Of a stretch of DNA of 64,000 bases, positions 1 through 8,754 are shown piece by piece; the first letter of the stretch is position 1; the number at the start of each line of letters is the position of its first letter. The stretch comes from Bacillota bacterium (GTDB taxonomy: Bacteria; Bacillota; Bacilli; Paenibacillales; NBRC-103111). Both the position numbers and the translations under genes were made by a program. The notes under the pieces were generated by a model that saw only the letters and a program-made list of their open reading frames with translations, did not search any database and was not told the DNA's origin. The stretch lies in contig JAEWGW010000031.1 of assembly GCA_023388055.1 (NCBI GenBank), forward strand, positions 40,672 through 104,671, given 5' to 3'.

Positions 1-1655
1 GTGTAGCAGAAGCCTTGGATCACTGGTGTTTCCAGCAAGGGCTCCACCACCGCGGCGAGCTTCGCCAGGAAGTCCTCGTCATTGTCCGCGCCAGAGTAGC
101 CCCAGCCCTCCCATTCGCTTTTCTTGTAGGCGATGCCGCCGAACTCGGTGACCAGGAGAGGTTGGCCTGCATATTCCGTACCGCCAACGAACAGCTCCTT
201 GCGGCTGGGCTTCATACCAAGTGCCTGCTCCAGAGTGCTGTAGCGGCTGGCCAGCTCCTCGCGTTGCCACTCGTAATCGTGAATGGTAAGCAGGTCCGTA
301 GTCATCTGCTCCCAGCCGTCATTGGAAACAACTGGACGGGTATCATCCAGGGATTTGGTCATGTAATACATGGCCATGGCATGGCGCTGCTGCCGCTCAT
401 CGATGAGAATGTTGGGCACACCCCAGCTCTCATTCAAGGGAACCCATACCACCAGCGCCGGATGGTTGTAATCCCGCTCCACTGCTTCCTGCCATTCCGC
501 GGTTACCTTGCGCACATATTCCTCCGAATAGGCATAGGCATTGGCCATTTCGCCCCATACCAGATACCCCAGCCGGTCCGCCCAATACAGATAACGCGGG
601 TCTTCGATCTTCTGGTGCTTCCGCGCACCGTTGAAGCCCATTTCCTTGGCCAGCTCAATATCCTGCTTCAAGGCCTCGTCGCTGGGTGCGGTCAGAATAC
701 CGTCCGGGAAGTAACCCTGATCCAGCACCAGCCGCATAAAATACGCCCGGTTATTCAGCATTAGTCTGCCCGATTCCACAGCAATCTTGCGCATGCCGAA
801 ATAGCTTTCTGCCTTGTCCGTTTCCACCCCGTCCACCAGCAGGGTAACGGTCACATCATACAAATTGGGACGCTCCGGCGACCACCACCGGCCCAGGCCG
901 TGATCATTAAAATCATGGAGACTAATGGTGCGTGCTTCCTCTGAATGGCCTACCGAGAAGGTAGTCACGGACCGGTACTCATCCTTGAAGCGGATTTCAA
1001 TCTGCGCTTCTGCCTTGCAGCCGGCAGGGACCTGGTTGAGGAAGGTGCGGATATGGATTTCATTGCGGTCAATATCCGGCTTGAATTTCAGCTTCTTGAT
1101 ATGAAGGTCCGCCACCGGCTCCAGCCATACCGTCTGCCAGATCCCGGTTGTCCGGGTATAGAAGATGGAGGCGGAATCCTCCTTCCAATATTGCTTGCCC
1201 CGCGGCAGGGTTACATCCTTGCTGAAGTCCTCCACACGGACCACAACGGTATTTGCTCCATCCTGCAGAGCCGGAGTAATATCCGCCCGGAACGGTGTAT
1301 GGCCGCCTTCATGATACGCTACCTGCCGTCCGTTCACCCACACGGTAGCTTGGTAATCCACTGCGCCGAAGTGCAGGATCACCTTTTGGCCGGCCCATTC
1401 CGCCGGAACCGTGAAGCTGCGTTTGTACCAGACCAGATCATGGAAGCCGGTTTCGCCGATACCACTTAATTTGCTCTGATAGGTAAAGGGCACCTGGATT
1501 TGCTTGCTGAAGGCATGGTTTCCCGTATGCCACTGCCCTGCATCTCCAACCCGGTTATCGTCGAATTCAAATTCCCATGCTCCGTTTAAATGCTGCCATG
1601 CGTTTCTGACGAATTGGGGACGGGGATACTCCGTCCGCAGAATTGGTTGTGTCAT
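1..1655 (-). CDS. Glycoside hydrolase family 2 glycosidase (beta-galactosidase/glucuronidase type), C-terminus cut by window edge
   Basis: 551 codons are visible and the reading frame runs off the left edge. The order is the usual GH2 one: sugar-binding jelly roll (about 1-180), immunoglobulin-like domain (about 180-290) and TIM barrel. The acid/base Glu is in the NES motif near residue 409 and the nucleophile Glu in TEFGG near residue 504. The visible end, GFCYT, normally sits some 40 residues before the end of this subfamily. No signal peptide is seen, so the enzyme probably acts in the cytoplasm on imported oligosaccharides. The ATG at 1655 follows a GAGGAG ribosome site. It lies divergent from the regulator at 1805 and downstream of an importer/two-component set. 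Exact substrate is not readable from sequence. Confidence 0.93.
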   Translation of the reverse strand, partial: MTQPILRTEYPRPQFVRNAWQHLNGAWEFEFDDNRVGDAGQWHTGNHAFSKQIQVPFTYQSKLSGIGETGFHDLVWYKRSFTVPAEWAGQKVILHFGAVDYQATVWVNGRQVAYHEGGHTPFRADITPALQDGANTVVVRVEDFSKDVTLPRGKQYWKEDSASIFYTRTTGIWQTVWLEPVADLHIKKLKFKPDIDRNEIHIRTFLNQVPAGCKAEAQIEIRFKDEYRSVTTFSVGHSEEARTISLHDFNDHGLGRWWSPERPNLYDVTVTLLVDGVETDKAESYFGMRKIAVESGRLMLNNRAYFMRLVLDQGYFPDGILTAPSDEALKQDIELAKEMGFNGARKHQKIEDPRYLYWADRLGYLVWGEMANAYAYSEEYVRKVTAEWQEAVERDYNHPALVVWVPLNESWGVPNILIDERQQRHAMAMYYMTKSLDDTRPVVSNDGWEQMTTDLLTIHDYEWQREELASRYSTLEQALGMKPSRKELFVGGTEYAGQPLLVTEFGGIAYKKSEWEGWGYSGADNDEDFLAKLAAVVEPLLETPVIQGFCY

Positions 1656-1688
1656 GACTCACATTCTCCTCATTTGTGTAATTGAATG

Positions 1689-1773
1689 ATTAACTTCATT
1701 ACTTTACAGTTAATATGATAAGCAACCGCTCTCTTTATGTCAACATCAAGTTGATTATTTAACTTCTAGGTTA
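1689..1773. promoter_or_regulatory. Candidate operator pair for the divergent regulator
   Basis: ATTAAC (1689-1694) faces GTTAAT (1709-1714), and TAAC (1760-1763) faces GTTA (1770-1773). The 8-mer TTAACTTC occurs in both sites (1690-1697 and 1759-1766). One site lies just after the GH2 -10, the other inside the spacer of the regulator's own promoter. Binding by the adjacent ArsR-type protein is inferred. Confidence 0.5.
1715..1743 (-). promoter_or_regulatory. SigA-type promoter of the GH2 gene
   Basis: On the minus strand TTGACA (1743-1738) is followed after exactly 17 bp by TATCAT (1720-1715). This near-consensus promoter points to the GH2 start at 1655. The inverted repeat 1689-1714 begins right at its -10, which fits repression. 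Confidence 0.7.
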
Positions 1774-1779
1774 TATAAT
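1751..1779 (+). promoter_or_regulatory. SigA-type promoter of the ArsR-type regulator
   Basis: TTGATT (1751-1756), a 17-bp spacer, then a perfect TATAAT (1774-1779). The regulator gene starts 26 bp downstream behind GGAGG (1791-1795). The spacer carries a TAAC...GTTA inverted repeat, suggesting autoregulation. Confidence 0.7.
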
Positions 1780-1804
1780 TGAAGGATCTAGGAGGAGTGA
1801 ATGG

Positions 1805-2713
1805 ATGAAACTGGATGTCATTACAGCCAACATGCGGGTTCTGGAGTGTTTCTCCTCGGAGACCCGGGTTCGCATTATCGAGCTATTGAATGAGAAAGCC
1901 TATAATATCGGGGAATTGGCGGAGGCTCTTGGTCTTTCCTCGGCTATCATGACCAAGCATATTCAGAAGCTGGAGGAAGCTGGTCTTGTAGCTACGGAGA
2001 ATACCGTAGGCAAACGGGGCACCCAGAAGCGCTGCACACTGAAAATTGATGAGCTGACCCTTCTGCTGCGGACTGGCAGCGGCACAGAGGAGCAGCCTGA
2101 CCGCAACAGCTTCACCGTCGACCTGCCGGTTGGCCAATACAGTGCTTATGAAGTCCGCCCTACCTGCGGGCTGGCATCCTCGGAGAAGCGGATCGGCATG
2201 ATGGACGATCCCCGCTACTTCGATGACCCGGAGCGTACCCAAGCCGAGCATCTGTGGTTTGCCAGCGGCTTCGTGGAATACCGTGTCCCCAATTATTTGG
2301 TAGGAAACCAGGCTGCCACCGGCTTCACCGTTTCCCTGGAGATTTGCTCCGAGGCTCCCCGCTACAACGAAAATTGGCCGTCCGACATTACCTTCGCTGT
2401 CAACGGTCTGGAGGTTGCCACCTGGACCTGTCCCGGCGACTTCGGTAGCAGGCGGGGGCTGTATACCCCTTCCTGGTGGGTGGACACTCAATACGGACTG
2501 CAGAAAACGCTGTCTATCACCGAAAGCGGGACCTTCATTGACGGTGTCCAATTTTCCGGCATCCGGATCAGCCAGTTGAATATCCGGGCCGGACAGGAAC
2601 TTCGCCTGCGTATCTCCTGCCCCGAAACCGCCGCCCACTGCGGAGGGGTCAGCCTGTTCGGCAAGGGCTTTGGCAATTATCCCCAGGACATCCGGGTAGC
2701 CATTACGGTGTAG
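1805..2713 (+). CDS. ArsR-type winged-helix regulator with large C-terminal beta-sandwich-like domain
   Basis: 302 residues. Residues about 5-95 form an ArsR-like winged helix (ETRVRIIELL, then IGELAEALGLSSAIMTKHI as recognition helix region). About 110-302 is a long beta-rich segment with many aromatic residues, unusual for the ArsR family, whose members are mostly near 100 residues. It resembles a carbohydrate-recognising jelly roll more than a metal sensor, and no ArsR metal-binding cysteine pair is visible. GGAGG at 1791 supports the ATG at 1805. Divergent from the GH2 gene, it is likely a repressor that senses a sugar released by, or acted on by, that enzyme. Its last 11 bp overlap the end of the convergent kinase gene. 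Confidence 0.8.
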   Translation: MKLDVITANMRVLECFSSETRVRIIELLNEKAYNIGELAEALGLSSAIMTKHIQKLEEAGLVATENTVGKRGTQKRCTLKIDELTLLLRTGSGTEEQPDRNSFTVDLPVGQYSAYEVRPTCGLASSEKRIGMMDDPRYFDDPERTQAEHLWFASGFVEYRVPNYLVGNQAATGFTVSLEICSEAPRYNENWPSDITFAVNGLEVATWTCPGDFGSRRGLYTPSWWVDTQYGLQKTLSITESGTFIDGVQFSGIRISQLNIRAGQELRLRISCPETAAHCGGVSLFGKGFGNYPQDIRVAITV

Positions 2714-4517
2714 AGAATAGCTGCGGAAGCTTCAGGGTCACCGTTGTCCCTTGACCGCTCCGGCTTTCGATGGTGATGCCATACTGTTCACCGAATAATA
2801 GCTTCAGCCTGTTGTGGATATTGGACAACCCGATGCTTTTCCCGGGTTGTCCATTTTGTGCAGGCTCGGCATTCTCCATGTTCAGCTTCGCCTGGAGGGC
2901 AGCCAGCTCTCCCGGCTCCATTCCCTTCCCGGTATCTGTAATCCGGAAGCATACATCCCCATGCGCGTCCACATTGCCGCTAACCCGGAGCTGCCCGCCG
3001 GCATCCATCCGCTCCAGCCCGTGATACACGGAATTTTCCACAATGGGCTGCAGAATCATCTTGGGGGTTCTCAACTCCAGCAGCGCCTCATCCACATGGA
3101 TGTCCATATCAAACTTATTTTCGTACCGGATGGAGATAATATTCATATATGCCTGAATACATTCCAACTCCTCCCTAATCCGCACAAGCTCGTCTTTTCT
3201 GATGCTGTACCGAAAGATTTTGGACATGCAGGAGGTAATCTGCGCGATTTCCCGGCTTCCGTATTCCAGCCCGATGCTGCTGATACAATTGAGGGTGTTA
3301 TATAAAAAGTGGGGGTTAATCTGGCTTTGCAGGGCAGAAAATTCCGCCTGCTTCTGACTCAGCTCTGACTCATACAACCTGGCCTGGGTGCTGACCATAT
3401 CCCTCGCCATATCCTCCATTTCATCCATTACCCGGTTAATGTCACAGGCCAATAAACCCACCTCATTGGTAGAACGCACCTTAATACGGAAGCCCATGTC
3501 CCGCCTGCCCACCTTCTTCATATCCATTACAAGTCCCATCACCGGACGCATCAGATTGCTCATAAAAAAACTGCCCATCACAATCAGGCTGAGAATAATT
3601 CCGATTCCCACTATGATACTGGCCTTACGCATGGGATTCATATCCGTGGTCAACTCATGCACCGGAATCATGCTCACGATCCGCCATCCCTCCGCCTGCT
3701 CCAGCCTCATCACCTGAACCAGGATATCCTCTCCGTCAATGGTGGTTTTTACACCATCCACAAGGGTATCCTTGTCCATGGCCAGTACATCCCGAAACAG
3801 TGTTGTCCGGGCATTGGTATTGGTGGAAGCAATGATCTCATCCCGGTTATTCAGAATATACAGAGTGGAATTGGGCGTCAATTCCGTATTCTCCACCAGC
3901 CCCCGCATCTTCTCCATATTGACCATGACCGTACAGTAGCCTGTGATCTGGGAGAAATGAATTCCCCCGATCGCCTCTACAATCGGTGCTATATAAAAGA
4001 ACTGCTCCGTTCCTGTCCGGTCGTTGTTAAGAATCGTGGTGAACATGCCTTTATTCCGCAGCGCAGGATTTTCCTTATAGATGCGGATAAAAGACTCATA
4101 ATCGTTCAGGAAAAAGATATCGCCGGAGGCGGATTCGAGACTGTGCAGCCGCCTTCCCCGGATGTCATTAATGACAATTCCGTTTACGTACGAATTAAAG
4201 GACCTCATATATTCCATGAGATCCAGTGCATACGGACCGCTATCAAAAGACCGTTTGTAATCATCGTCCACGACAGTAAATTCCTGAATCAGCTTGCTGT
4301 TGACGGCAATGCTAGTGCTGACCCGGATATCATTAAATACCCCGTCGATCTTGCGGCGCGTCTGCTCCATCATCTGATTGCCATAATTGGCCGCCCGCTT
4401 CTGGGTCAAATTCGAAAAGCTGTAAAAGAAATAAAGCTCCATCACAGTGAAGATGACAATGGAGAACAAAAAAATAAGCCATATCTGATGCTTTAATTTC
4501 AGCCGGCTGATCCTCAT
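2703..4517 (-). CDS. YesM-type sensor histidine kinase (LytS/YesM family)
   Basis: 604 residues from ATG 4517, chosen because GGAG lies 9 nt upstream; a longer TTG start at 4550 would overlap the regulator gene before it. Two membrane helices (about 10-35 and 290-315) flank an extracellular sensor region. A HAMP linker follows, then the His_kinase motif QINPHFLYNTLN and an ATPase domain with GIGLSNIHNRL. In this family the kinase senses extracellular sugars, often via a solute-binding protein, and phosphorylates the paired AraC-type response regulator, here encoded 16 bp upstream. The gene closes the importer/two-component operon that runs from 9698. Confidence 0.92.
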   Translation of the reverse strand: MRISRLKLKHQIWLIFLFSIVIFTVMELYFFYSFSNLTQKRAANYGNQMMEQTRRKIDGVFNDIRVSTSIAVNSKLIQEFTVVDDDYKRSFDSGPYALDLMEYMRSFNSYVNGIVINDIRGRRLHSLESASGDIFFLNDYESFIRIYKENPALRNKGMFTTILNNDRTGTEQFFYIAPIVEAIGGIHFSQITGYCTVMVNMEKMRGLVENTELTPNSTLYILNNRDEIIASTNTNARTTLFRDVLAMDKDTLVDGVKTTIDGEDILVQVMRLEQAEGWRIVSMIPVHELTTDMNPMRKASIIVGIGIILSLIVMGSFFMSNLMRPVMGLVMDMKKVGRRDMGFRIKVRSTNEVGLLACDINRVMDEMEDMARDMVSTQARLYESELSQKQAEFSALQSQINPHFLYNTLNCISSIGLEYGSREIAQITSCMSKIFRYSIRKDELVRIREELECIQAYMNIISIRYENKFDMDIHVDEALLELRTPKMILQPIVENSVYHGLERMDAGGQLRVSGNVDAHGDVCFRITDTGKGMEPGELAALQAKLNMENAEPAQNGQPGKSIGLSNIHNRLKLLFGEQYGITIESRSGQGTTVTLKLPQLFSTP

Positions 4518-4533
4518 GCGCACCACTCCGTTT

Positions 4534-5994
4534 CTAGAGCGTGTTGGCAATCCCGCTTTTTCTGAATTTGGTGGGCGTCATCCCGCAATGCTTTTTGAAC
4601 ACCTTATTGAAATAATAATAATCCACATATCCGGCCTCAATGGCCACCTCCTCGATGGTCATGTCGGTTTGCTTCAATAGCTCACGAGCCTTGCGGATCC
4701 GCAGCTCCGACACGTATTCGGAGAAGGTTCTGCCCAGATTCTTCTTGAATAATTGACAACAGTACACCTGATTAATATAGAATTGGGCGGACAAGTCTTT
4801 CAAATACAGCTTCTGGTCGAAATGGCCGTCGATATACGCCACCATCTGGTTGAAGCAGGATTGGATATCCCCCTCCTGCAAGGAGCGGCTGTTCCCCTGC
4901 CGGATGGAGGCGAGAACGTCATGCAAAAAGCTGCACATGGATTCAAAGTGCTCGAAACGCTCCTGCAGCTCGGTGAAATTCAGGAATTCCAGCTCCATAT
5001 CCTTCAATTCCTCGGAATAGGCATTGATCAGGATCCCCACCGCCTGATTCCACAGATACACCACCTCGCCCATCCCCAGGCGCTGCTCCCGGAAATAGGC
5101 CTGCACCCCGTGTATATACACCTGCAGATCCTCAAATGAATTGCCCTGGATGATCCGGTTCATCTCCACGATATACGGCTTCACCAGATGCAGCTTGGGC
5201 TCGTAAGGAACCACGCCCGCCGTATCCTCCAAAAACACCCGGGAGGCGGACAGGTCCGCTTCCTTAATCAGCTTGCCCATATGCTTCAGCTCGCTGGAAA
5301 TGCTGCTGATGCCCACCACATGGATGCCTGTTTCCTGAAGCGGGAAATCCCCCCACTGCTCCTCCAGGCAGGCCTTATCCTCCGCCATCCGGACCATCAG
5401 CATTTTCCGGGCGCCGGCTTCCACCTCCAACGAGGCGACGGACAAACCGCCCGGCAGCAGCAGTCTGGGAACATCCTGTAATTCCCCGCGGAAATATACG
5501 GCCAACACCTGGTAATGCCGTCCGGCCGTGCCTGTTCTGTGCGGCAGGAGACGGCTTATATCCTCCTCATCCCCGGAGGTCAGCGCATCCAGCAGGAGGT
5601 GGTTGCGCGCCGCCCGCTTGCGGGAGAAATGCACGGATAATTTCGCAATAAACGGATCTGTCATATCCAGATCCAACGGCTTCAGGAAATAGTCCAGCGC
5701 ACCGTGACGCAGTGCCTCCTGGGCGTATTCAAACTCCGCATAGCCGCTCACGATCACAAACTCCGTGCCCAGCCCCAGTGTTTTGGCCTTCTTCATCAGC
5801 TCCAGCCCGGAGATGTCCGGCATCCGGATATCCGTAAATACCAGATCGGGCTCCGCCGTTTGGATAGCATCCCATGCCTTGTAAGCGCTTGTAAATTGGC
5901 CGGCAATTTCAAACCCGTATTTTCCCCAATCAAATGCGCTGCGGATTCCTCTAATGGCCCACGCTTCATCATCCACTATCATTACCTTGTACAA
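4534..5994 (-). CDS. AraC-type response regulator (YesN family)
   Basis: 486 residues from a TTG start at 5994, which gives the expected MYKVMIVDDE opening and has GGGAGG about 10 nt upstream; an earlier TTG/ATG would add an unlikely leader. Receiver domain 1-120 with acidic pair D8-D9 and phospho-acceptor D55 in FTDIRMPD. A variable middle section is followed by two AraC helix-turn-helices in the last 100 residues (IEEVAIEAGYVDYYYFNKVF). It pairs with the kinase that follows. Likely targets are the 21-bp-phased direct repeats in front of the importer (9772-9806) or the GH127 gene (12525-12559); which of the two is not determined. Confidence 0.92.
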   Translation of the reverse strand: MYKVMIVDDEAWAIRGIRSAFDWGKYGFEIAGQFTSAYKAWDAIQTAEPDLVFTDIRMPDISGLELMKKAKTLGLGTEFVIVSGYAEFEYAQEALRHGALDYFLKPLDLDMTDPFIAKLSVHFSRKRAARNHLLLDALTSGDEEDISRLLPHRTGTAGRHYQVLAVYFRGELQDVPRLLLPGGLSVASLEVEAGARKMLMVRMAEDKACLEEQWGDFPLQETGIHVVGISSISSELKHMGKLIKEADLSASRVFLEDTAGVVPYEPKLHLVKPYIVEMNRIIQGNSFEDLQVYIHGVQAYFREQRLGMGEVVYLWNQAVGILINAYSEELKDMELEFLNFTELQERFEHFESMCSFLHDVLASIRQGNSRSLQEGDIQSCFNQMVAYIDGHFDQKLYLKDLSAQFYINQVYCCQLFKKNLGRTFSEYVSELRIRKARELLKQTDMTIEEVAIEAGYVDYYYFNKVFKKHCGMTPTKFRKSGIANTL

Positions 5995-6066
5995 GGGTAT
6001 CCCCCCTCCCGCATGGATTCCTCCGAATAATAGCAAAACCTGCCATCCCCGTCAACGGATAGGCAA

Positions 6067-6111
6067 ATACGGATAAACCACGTTAGAAACCAAACGTTGG
6101 TTTATCCGTAT
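6067..6111 (-). other. Long perfect hairpin between solute-binding protein and two-component genes
   Basis: A 14-bp perfect inverted repeat (6067-6080 with 6098-6111) is extended inward by ACGTT/AACGT with one bulged base. It starts 9 bp after the solute-binding protein stop. Only three T follow on the minus strand, so it is a poor intrinsic terminator. It more likely protects the abundant upstream mRNA end or lowers expression of the regulator genes. Confidence 0.75.
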
Positions 6112-6119
6112 ACGTCACA

Positions 6120-7730
6120 TTACTTCTTGCCCTTCACTTCTCTATAGTTCTTGATGTTCTCTTCTTGCACGGCCTTGCCGCCGGCATCCATATATTCCTT
6201 CACCAGCTTATCATACAAACCATCGAATTCTGCCGGTTTGGCTACCACCAGCCGGTCAATCATTTGTTTGTTCATGTCTCCCAGGGTTTTGCCGTATTTC
6301 ACATCAGAATCATTGGGAATGCCGTAGTAGAAGCCCGTATATCCGTCGGTAATATTGATTTTGTAGGAGTCTACGGCAAATTTCTCATAGCTTTGATCGC
6401 CCGTTGCCAGAGTGGAGGCATACGTTTTGACATTCTTCTCGGTGTCGCCCAGTTCGGCGCCGTTAACAATCAGGGTATAATCCAGGTTCAAATTGCTCAT
6501 TTGCATATTTTCGCCGGTTTGAGCAATGCCTTGGGGTATACCGTTGACCATCTTATGGTTCACACCCTCCTGGCCGAACTGCAGGAAGAACAGCACCTCG
6601 GGATTGGCCATCCAGTTCAGATATTTCATGGCCAAATCGGCATTTTTGCTGCTTTTGGGAATGAAGGAGAATAGTCCGTTTTCATTGTACATTTCCTTCA
6701 GATACTTGCCTTCGTTGTTTTTGAAGGCATCTATTGGAACAAATCTGGCGTCCGGAGCATTTTGCTTCAGCGGTTCACGGATCCTCTGCCCCAGTGGATA
6801 ATCCCAGTTGGCTGCGTAGAAGCCGACCTTGCCGTTGGTTACATCGGCATCAGCCTGTTTGACTGTTTTATCCAGGGGAAAGTCCGGGCTGATCAGCTTT
6901 TCATTATACAGCTTATTCAACCATTTAAAGGCATCCTTATGGCCGGGCTTCAGCCAGTTGGGCGTGGTGACGAACTCCTCCTCCGACATGGGACCCCAGA
7001 AGGATTGGACCAGGTTGCCGAAGCCATAGTTCATCCCTGCCGCCGCTGTCGCCCACGGAATGACACCGTTTACATTTCCGGGATTCTTGTCGCGGAAGGC
7101 AATCAGTGTTGCATGCAGCTCATCCCGGTTTGTGGGAACCGGCATGCCCAGCTTATCCAGCCAATCCTGGCGGATAAACATGCCGCCCCAGGCAATCAGG
7201 GTACGTTTGGCCGGAATCGATACTTGTTTGCCCTGATATTTCCCGTAGGTAAGCACCTTGTCGCCCAAGTAGGCTTTCAGCTGTTTGCCGTGTTTCTCCA
7301 TCAGTTCATCCAGCGTATAAAGGCCGTTGCTCTTGGCGAAGCGGGTTACGGTTGTTCCATCGTAGGTGAAGGAAATATCGGGCGCTTCGTTGGCGGCCAT
7401 CAGCACATTCAGCTTGTCGACCTCCTGGGAACGGGGGACGGATACATATTTGACAATGGCATTATTAGGCTTGCCGAATTTCTCATTCACATACTTGGTC
7501 CAGGTGTTATTGTTCAAGTCCGGCTGTCCCTGTACCCCTCTGTCGAATACCTCTACTGTCAAGGTGACAGGAGGTCCGGATGGCGCTGCGGAGGCCACCG
7601 CTGATGCTGCCGGGGATGCTGTGTCCCCGCTTTTGTTGTCATCGCTGCCGCAGCCTGCCGCCACACCGGCCAGAAGCGCCGTACTGAACAGAATTGCCGT
7701 TGCTTTTTTTACGCCTGTATTCACCTTCAA
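6120..7730 (-). CDS. Extracellular solute-binding lipoprotein of a carbohydrate ABC importer (LipO type)
   Basis: 536 residues from TTG 7730, preferred because AGGAG is 7 nt upstream; GTG 7724 is the alternative. A lipoprotein signal peptide ends in VAAGC (lipobox), followed by a Ser/Ala/Asp-rich linker and a family 1-type binding fold. Length and sequence style match the large lipoproteins that partner LplB/YtcP permeases in Paenibacillus. It captures oligosaccharides outside the membrane. It follows the two permease genes and precedes the two-component pair. No ATPase gene is in the operon; such importers commonly share an MsmK-like ATPase encoded elsewhere. Confidence 0.93.
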   Translation of the reverse strand: MKVNTGVKKATAILFSTALLAGVAAGCGSDDNKSGDTASPAASAVASAAPSGPPVTLTVEVFDRGVQGQPDLNNNTWTKYVNEKFGKPNNAIVKYVSVPRSQEVDKLNVLMAANEAPDISFTYDGTTVTRFAKSNGLYTLDELMEKHGKQLKAYLGDKVLTYGKYQGKQVSIPAKRTLIAWGGMFIRQDWLDKLGMPVPTNRDELHATLIAFRDKNPGNVNGVIPWATAAAGMNYGFGNLVQSFWGPMSEEEFVTTPNWLKPGHKDAFKWLNKLYNEKLISPDFPLDKTVKQADADVTNGKVGFYAANWDYPLGQRIREPLKQNAPDARFVPIDAFKNNEGKYLKEMYNENGLFSFIPKSSKNADLAMKYLNWMANPEVLFFLQFGQEGVNHKMVNGIPQGIAQTGENMQMSNLNLDYTLIVNGAELGDTEKNVKTYASTLATGDQSYEKFAVDSYKINITDGYTGFYYGIPNDSDVKYGKTLGDMNKQMIDRLVVAKPAEFDGLYDKLVKEYMDAGGKAVQEENIKNYREVKGKK

Positions 7731-7857
7731 CCACCCTCTCCTATTGCTTGTATGGTCATAAACACCGTACAGCCCTTGCCTTGCACCATTCCCAACTCTA
7801 CAATCCGCCGTTCCGGGAATCACCCCCTTGTTTCGAATCTGCAGAACCCTTCTCCCA

Positions 7858-8754
7858 CTAGCCCTTAATCGCTCCGGTCATTACTCCGTCTACGAAATAC
7901 TTCTGCAGCTTGGGATAAATCAGCAGGATCGGAATCGTGGTGAACATAACACTGGCGGCCTTCAACGACTCAGGCACAATGAAGGTACCCAAGGAGCCTT
8001 CGCCCCCTTGTTGGCTGTCCAGCTGCTGATTGGCGGAAATAATCTGATACAGCTTCATCTGCATGGGATACAGATTCTTCTTGGTGATGTAGAACAGGGC
8101 ATCCTGGAAGCCGTTCCATCTGTCTACCGCATAGAAAAGGCTAAGGGTGGCAATGGAGGGCAGCGAAAGCGGAAGCACAATTTTGAGGAGAATACCCAGA
8201 TCGGAGCAGCCGTCAATAGCCGCTGATTCCTCCAGGCTCTCCGGGAGATTGGTGAAGAAGGTTTTCAGAATGATCATGTTGAACACGCTCATGGCTCCCG
8301 GCAGCACCAGGCTCCACACCGTATTCATCAAACCCAGGTTTTTGACCAGAATATAGGAGGGAATCAGGCCGCCGCTGAAATACATGGTGAACACCAGTGC
8401 CGTCAACAAAAAGTTTCTTCCCATTAGCCTTTTCTTCGTCAGCGGATAAGCCGCACAGATGGTGAGGAACATACACACTACCGTGTAGATTACCGTAAGC
8501 ACAATACTGTAGCCCAGGGTGTACAGCATATCCACATCCGTCAGGATCGTTTTATAGGTTTCGGCAGTGAAGTTAACCGGCCATAAACCTACCTTCTGGG
8601 CAATAATCGCTTCGTTGGAGCTGAAGGAAAGCGCTATCATGTACAGAAAAGGAACAATACATGTGATGGACAAGGCCACAATAAAGATCATAATCGCTAT
8701 ATCCGCTAGTTTCATTTTTTTCTGGTTCCCTGTTGTTTTCACCATACTCACCAT
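7858..8754 (-). CDS. Carbohydrate ABC importer permease, YtcP/MalG type
   Basis: 298 residues from ATG 8754, fixed by GGAGG 8 nt upstream, overlapping the previous permease stop by 7 bp (translational coupling). Six membrane helices are predicted from hydrophobicity. The cytoplasmic EAA loop reads EESAAIDGCSDLGILLKIVLPLS, the contact with the ATPase. Ends in the typical GAIKG tail. It forms the membrane pore with the product of the preceding gene. Confidence 0.94.
   Translation of the reverse strand: MVSMVKTTGNQKKMKLADIAIMIFIVALSITCIVPFLYMIALSFSSNEAIIAQKVGLWPVNFTAETYKTILTDVDMLYTLGYSIVLTVIYTVVCMFLTICAAYPLTKKRLMGRNFLLTALVFTMYFSGGLIPSYILVKNLGLMNTVWSLVLPGAMSVFNMIILKTFFTNLPESLEESAAIDGCSDLGILLKIVLPLSLPSIATLSLFYAVDRWNGFQDALFYITKKNLYPMQMKLYQIISANQQLDSQQGGEGSLGTFIVPESLKAASVMFTTIPILLIYPKLQKYFVDGVMTGAIKG

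Noticed and set aside
15..764. Plus-strand open frame of 249 codons at the left edge
   Set aside because: It is the shadow of the GH2 gene on the other strand; the minus-strand translation has the GH2 catalytic motifs in the right order and a proper ribosome site.
6067..6111. Intrinsic terminator after the first lipoprotein gene
   Set aside because: The stem is perfect but no T run follows on the minus strand; called a structural hairpin instead.
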